From contig DATKNA010000162.1 of NCBI GenBank assembly GCA_035541595.1, forward strand, positions 1 to 17,579: a stretch of DNA of 17,579 bases, in the 5' to 3' direction. This DNA comes from DATKNA01 sp035541595. Lineage in GTDB: Bacteria; Actinomycetota; Actinomycetes; Actinomycetales; Kineosporiaceae. A model generated the notes under the pieces. The model had not been told where the DNA came from, did no database searches, and worked only from the letters and a program-made list of their open reading frames with translations. How positions within the stretch are numbered: the stretch's first letter is position 1; each line of letters starts with the position of its first letter. Made by a program: the position numbers and the translations under genes. Of the stretch, positions 14,928 through 17,579 are shown piece by piece.

Positions 14928-14957
14928 CGAGGGAACGGCGAGCCGAGGAGGCACACC

Positions 14958-15146
14958 ATGTCGGGTCAGGAGCAGCAGCGCCCGCGCGGGCGTGACGACG
15001 AACCGGACGACGCCCCGCCGCCGGCGGCGCCGACGGCGCAGGTGAAGGACGACGACGTCGACGCGATCCTCGACGAGATCGACGACGTGCTCGAGAGCAA
15101 CGCCGAGGAGTTCGTCAAGGGGTTCGTGCAGAAGGGCGGACAGTGA
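14958..15146 (+). CDS. pup: Prokaryotic ubiquitin-like protein Pup (GGQ form)
   Basis: Pup is a 62-aa, largely disordered modifier that is joined through its C-terminal residue to lysines of target proteins. The N-terminal half is charged and Pro/Ala-rich. The C-terminal half (about residues 30-57, DAILDEIDDVLESNAEEFV) is the segment that folds into a helix on the Mpa coiled coil. It ends QKGGQ, so Dop has to deamidate Gln62 before PafA can use it. Lysines are at 30, 54 and 59 only. A strong Shine-Dalgarno (GAGGAGG) precedes ATG 14958. Its stop overlaps the GTG of prcB (GTGA), coupling tag and protease synthesis. Confidence 0.98.
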   Translation: MSGQEQQRPRGRDDEPDDAPPPAAPTAQVKDDDVDAILDEIDDVLESNAEEFVKGFVQKGGQ

Positions 15147-15976
15147 TCGACGCTGCCGACCGGGCAGGCGGCACGGGCAGGCTGCCCGCCGCCTTCCTGA
15201 CACCGGGGTCCTCCTCGTTCGTCGAGTTCCTCGGTGCCCACGCGGCCCACTTGCTGCCCGGCGGCCGGGTCCTGCCGCAGGGCACCCTGCCCGAGGTGCC
15301 GCACGCCACGACGATCGTGGCGCTGACCTTCAAGGGCGGCGTCGTCATGGCGGGCGACCGCCGGGCGACGATGGGGAACCTGATCGCGCACCGGGAGATC
15401 GAGAAGGTGTACCCGGCCGACGAATACTCCTGCATCGGCATCGCCGGCACCGCCGGCATCGCGGTCGAGCTCGTCCGGCTGTTCCAGGTCGAGCTGGAGC
15501 ACTACGAGAAGATCGAGGGCGCGCTGCTCTCGCTCGACGGCAAAGCCCAGCGCCTCTCCACGATGATCAGGAACAATCTCGCGCTCGCGATGCAGGGCCT
15601 CGCCGTGGTCCCGCTCTTCGCCGGCTACGACCTCGAGCGCGGCGTCGGCCGCATCTTCTCGTACGACGTGACCGGGGGCCGGTACGAGGAACACGACCAC
15701 CAGAGCGCGGGCTCGGGATCTGTGTTCGCCCGGGGGTCGCTGAAGAAGCGCTGGCGACCCGGCCTGGACGCCGAGCAGGCCGTCACGGTCGTGGTCGAGG
15801 CGCTGTTCGACGCCGCGGACGACGACTCGGCGACGGGTGGGCCGGACCGGCTGCGTCAGATCTACCCGGTCGTCGCCACCGTGACGGACGCAGGCTACGC
15901 GAGGGTGCCCGAGGACGAGGTCGGCGCCGCCGCGAACGCCCTGGCGGCACTCCGGCAGGAGGTCGCGGCGCGATGA
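15143..15976 (+). CDS. prcB: 20S proteasome beta subunit PrcB
   Basis: PrcB (277 aa) is the proteolytic subunit of the 20S core. The 55-residue propeptide ends at PHA, and autocleavage before Thr56 would expose the nucleophile in TTIVALTFKGGVV, leaving 222 mature residues. Counting from that Thr1, the catalytic partners fall where expected: Asp17 in MAGDRRA and Lys33 in HREIEK. The propeptide contains SSSFVEFLGAHAAHLLPGG, typical of actinobacterial PrcB. Later motifs are IGIAGTAGIAVELVRLFQ and FSYDVTGG. GTG 15143 overlaps the pup stop and ATGA joins it to prcA, so pup, prcB and prcA form a coupled operon. Confidence 0.98.
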   Translation: MIDAADRAGGTGRLPAAFLTPGSSSFVEFLGAHAAHLLPGGRVLPQGTLPEVPHATTIVALTFKGGVVMAGDRRATMGNLIAHREIEKVYPADEYSCIGIAGTAGIAVELVRLFQVELEHYEKIEGALLSLDGKAQRLSTMIRNNLALAMQGLAVVPLFAGYDLERGVGRIFSYDVTGGRYEEHDHQSAGSGSVFARGSLKKRWRPGLDAEQAVTVVVEALFDAADDDSATGGPDRLRQIYPVVATVTDAGYARVPEDEVGAAANALAALRQEVAAR

Positions 15977-16773
15977 CCATGAACTTCTACGTCCCGCCCG
16001 AGCAGCAGATGAAGGACCGGGCGGACTACGCGCGCAAGGGCATCGCGCGTGGCCGCTCGGTCGTCGTCCTGTCCTACGAGGGCGGGATCGCCTTCGTCGC
16101 CGAGAACCCGCGGGCCCTGCACAAGATCAGCGAGATCTACGACCGGATCGCGTTCGCCGCCGTCGGCAAGTACAACGAGTTCGAGAACCTGCGCGTCGCC
16201 GGCGTCCGGTACGCCGACCTGCGCGGGTACTCCTACGATCGCGCGGACGTCAGCGCGCGCGGCCTGGCCAACGTCTACGCCCAGACCCTCGGCAGCGTGT
16301 TCACCACCGAGCCGAAACCGTTCGAGGTCGAGCTCACGGTCGCCGAGGTGGGTGCGACGCAGGCCGAGGACCAGATCTACCGGATCAGCTACGACGGCTC
16401 GGTCGCGGACGTCGACGGCTACGTCGCCATGGGCGGCCAGGCCGAGCAGATCCAGTCGGCGTTGGCGGAGCGGTGGCGCGAGGGGCTGCCCGTCTCGCAG
16501 GCTCTCCGGCTGGCCGTCGAGCTCCTCGCCCGCGATCCCAACACCGGCACGTCCGCGGAGCTTGGTCCGGCACAGCTGGAGGTGGCGGTCCTGGACCGGA
16601 TGCGGCAGCGCCGGTCCTTCCGGCGACTGACGGGCCCGCTGCTGGCGCGCCTGCTCGCACCAGGGGACACCACCAGCGACGTCCCGCACACGGACGACCC
16701 GCGGCCCGGTCTGCACGACACGCTGACCGGCGACGGCTCCGGCGCGCATGACGCAACGCCGTCAACAAGCTGA
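15973..16773 (+). CDS. prcA: 20S proteasome alpha subunit PrcA
   Basis: PrcA (266 aa) forms the outer rings of the 20S core; its N-termini gate the entry pore and its pockets receive the GQYL tail of Mpa. The N-terminal H0 region FYVPPEQQMKDRADYARKGI and ARGRSVVVLSYEGGIAFVAEN are standard. AFAAVGKYNEFENLRVAGVR, RGYSYDR and YDGSVADVDGYVAMGG follow the alpha-subunit fold. It lacks the beta-type N-terminal catalytic Thr. The last 40 residues or so (from about GDTTSDVPHT) are acidic and probably disordered. ATG 15973 overlaps the prcB stop (ATGA); ATG 15979 is two codons further and equally compatible with the fold. Confidence 0.97.
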   Translation: MTMNFYVPPEQQMKDRADYARKGIARGRSVVVLSYEGGIAFVAENPRALHKISEIYDRIAFAAVGKYNEFENLRVAGVRYADLRGYSYDRADVSARGLANVYAQTLGSVFTTEPKPFEVELTVAEVGATQAEDQIYRISYDGSVADVDGYVAMGGQAEQIQSALAERWREGLPVSQALRLAVELLARDPNTGTSAELGPAQLEVAVLDRMRQRRSFRRLTGPLLARLLAPGDTTSDVPHTDDPRPGLHDTLTGDGSGAHDATPSTS

Positions 16774-16782
16774 CCGCAAGCG

Positions 16783-16803
16783 CACGGTCCAGCACGTGCC
16801 GTG
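16783..16803 (+). terminator. Weak hairpin after prcA
   Basis: CACGG and CCGTG form a 5-bp stem around an 11-nt loop just downstream of the prcA stop. There is no T-run; it may be only a partial terminator ahead of the pafA promoter. Confidence 0.25.
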
Positions 16804-16847
16804 ACAGAGCCGCAGGCCCGAGCGATGCCGTCGTCGTGGCCGGCACA

Positions 16848-16853
16848 TAGAGT
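16848..16853 (+). promoter_or_regulatory. -10 element for pafA (near-leaderless)
   Basis: TAGAGT fits TANNNT and ends 7 nt before ATG 16861, so the message would begin at the start codon. GGGAG at 16854-16858 lies too close to the ATG to be a good Shine-Dalgarno. The -35 is weak. Confidence 0.5.
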
Positions 16854-16860
16854 GGGAGCC

Positions 16861-17579
16861 ATGGACCGCCGAATCTTCGGGATCGAGACGGAGTTCGGGG
16901 TCACGTGCGCCTTCGAGGGCCAGCGCAAGCTGTCGCCGGACGAGGTGGCCCGCTACCTGTTCCGCAAGGTCGTCTCGTGGGGCCGCTCGAGCAACGTCTT
17001 CCTGCGCAACGGTGCCCGGCTCTATCTCGACGTCGGTTCCCATCCGGAGTACGCCACCCCGGAGTGCGACGACGTCCGCCAGCTCGTGGTGCACGACCGG
17101 GCGGGGGAGCGCATCCTCGAAGGCCTGCTCGTGGACGCCGAGCGTCGTCTGCACGAAGAGGGGATCGCCGGGGAGGTCTTCCTCTTCAAGAACAACACCG
17201 ACTCGGCCGGCAACTCCTACGGCTGCCACGAGAACTACCTGGTGAGCCGGCACGGCGAGTTCGGCAAGCTGTCCGATGTCCTGATCCCGTTCCTGGTCAC
17301 CCGGCAGCTCGTCGCCGGTGCCGGCAAGGTGCTGCAGACCCCGCGCGGCGCGGTGTTCTGCCTCAGCCAGCGGGCCGACCACATCTGGGAGGGCGTGTCC
17401 AGCGCGACCACCCGATCCCGCCCGATCATCAACACCCGGGACGAACCGCACGCGGACGCCGAGCGCTACCGGCGGCTGCACGTGATCGTCGGGGACTCCA
17501 CGATGAGCGAGACCACCACGATGCTCAAGGTCGGGGCGACCGATCTCGTGCTCCGGATGGTCGAGGCCGGAGTGGTGCT
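16861..17579 (+). CDS. pafA: Pup-protein ligase PafA (3' partial)
   Basis: PafA attaches deamidated Pup to target lysines through a phosphorylated Pup-Glu intermediate. The first 239 residues are in the window; the frame runs open off the right edge. Visible are MDRRIFGIETEFGV with the metal-binding Glu9 and Glu11, the catalytic Asp57 in LYLDVGSHPEYATPE, FKNNTDSAGNSYGCHENYLV, SRPIINTRDEPHADAERYRR and HVIVGDSTMSETTTMLKVG. The Dop-loop insert is missing between the N-terminus and Asp57, which marks it as ligase rather than depupylase. It follows prcA by only 87 nt with its own -10. In M. tuberculosis a longer run of genes separates prcA and pafA. Confidence 0.97.
   Translation, partial: MDRRIFGIETEFGVTCAFEGQRKLSPDEVARYLFRKVVSWGRSSNVFLRNGARLYLDVGSHPEYATPECDDVRQLVVHDRAGERILEGLLVDAERRLHEEGIAGEVFLFKNNTDSAGNSYGCHENYLVSRHGEFGKLSDVLIPFLVTRQLVAGAGKVLQTPRGAVFCLSQRADHIWEGVSSATTRSRPIINTRDEPHADAERYRRLHVIVGDSTMSETTTMLKVGATDLVLRMVEAGVV

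Larger units (their letters stand above)
14158..14957. other. 800-nt repeat-rich spacer between dop and pup
   Basis: I find no convincing gene. The stretch contains at least five separate repeat structures (listed individually) and a slightly lower GC than its neighbours near its left end. Open frames here run through the repeats and lack the third-position GC bias seen in the flanking genes. The pup promoter lies at its right end. Confidence 0.7.

Noticed and set aside
1..17579. tRNA or rRNA genes, insertion sequences, transposases, phage genes
   Set aside because: None seen on either strand; no cloverleaf-type sequences or transposase motifs.

Overview
The window is about 17.6 kb of very GC-rich DNA with strongly GC-biased third codon positions, many GTG starts, 4-nt GTGA/ATGA gene overlaps and a complete Pup-proteasome gene set. 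Together these point to a chromosomal segment of an actinobacterium. The order cannot be fixed by reading alone; something in the Frankiales/Geodermatophilales/Pseudonocardiales range is a guess.

Left part (1-6080): the end of a peptide-type ABC importer operon on the + strand (DppB-like permease, then two ATPases, DppD-like and DppF-like, overlapping by GTGA or preceded by a strong Shine-Dalgarno). It converges, through a nested hairpin region, on a minus-strand pair: a LolD/MacB-type ATPase followed 2 nt later by a large duplicated FtsX/MacB-type permease.

Middle (6246-12640): a RecB-family PD-(D/E)XK nuclease with four Fe-S-type cysteines is divergent from trmI (tRNA m1A58 methyltransferase). 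This neighbourhood resembles M. tuberculosis Rv2119/Rv2118c. Then comes mpa/arc, the proteasomal AAA+ ATPase, whose C-terminus is GQYL. Between mpa and dop lie a minus-strand DUF3054 membrane protein plus Nudix hydrolase pair, a divergent exonuclease III gene, and what looks like the frameshifted remnant of an aldo/keto reductase.

Right part (12640-17579): dop (Pup deamidase/depupylase), an 800-nt gene-free stretch full of direct and inverted repeats, then the tight pup-prcB-prcA operon and, 87 nt later, pafA (Pup ligase), cut by the window end. Pup ends in GGQ, so Dop must deamidate it before PafA can attach it to lysines. Mpa recognises pupylated proteins and feeds them to the PrcA/PrcB 20S core, and Dop recycles Pup. 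All protein parts of the pathway are present.

I did not find a wholly new protein system. The less explained material is non-coding: the repeat-rich dop-pup spacer, a 12-bp inverted repeat enclosing five copies of a GC-rich repeat between the DUF3054 and exonuclease III genes, near-leaderless promoter geometry at dop, pafA and the RecB-like gene, a possible leaderless micro-ORF over the mpa start, and the co-location of three nuclease/nucleotide-hydrolase genes with the proteasome.
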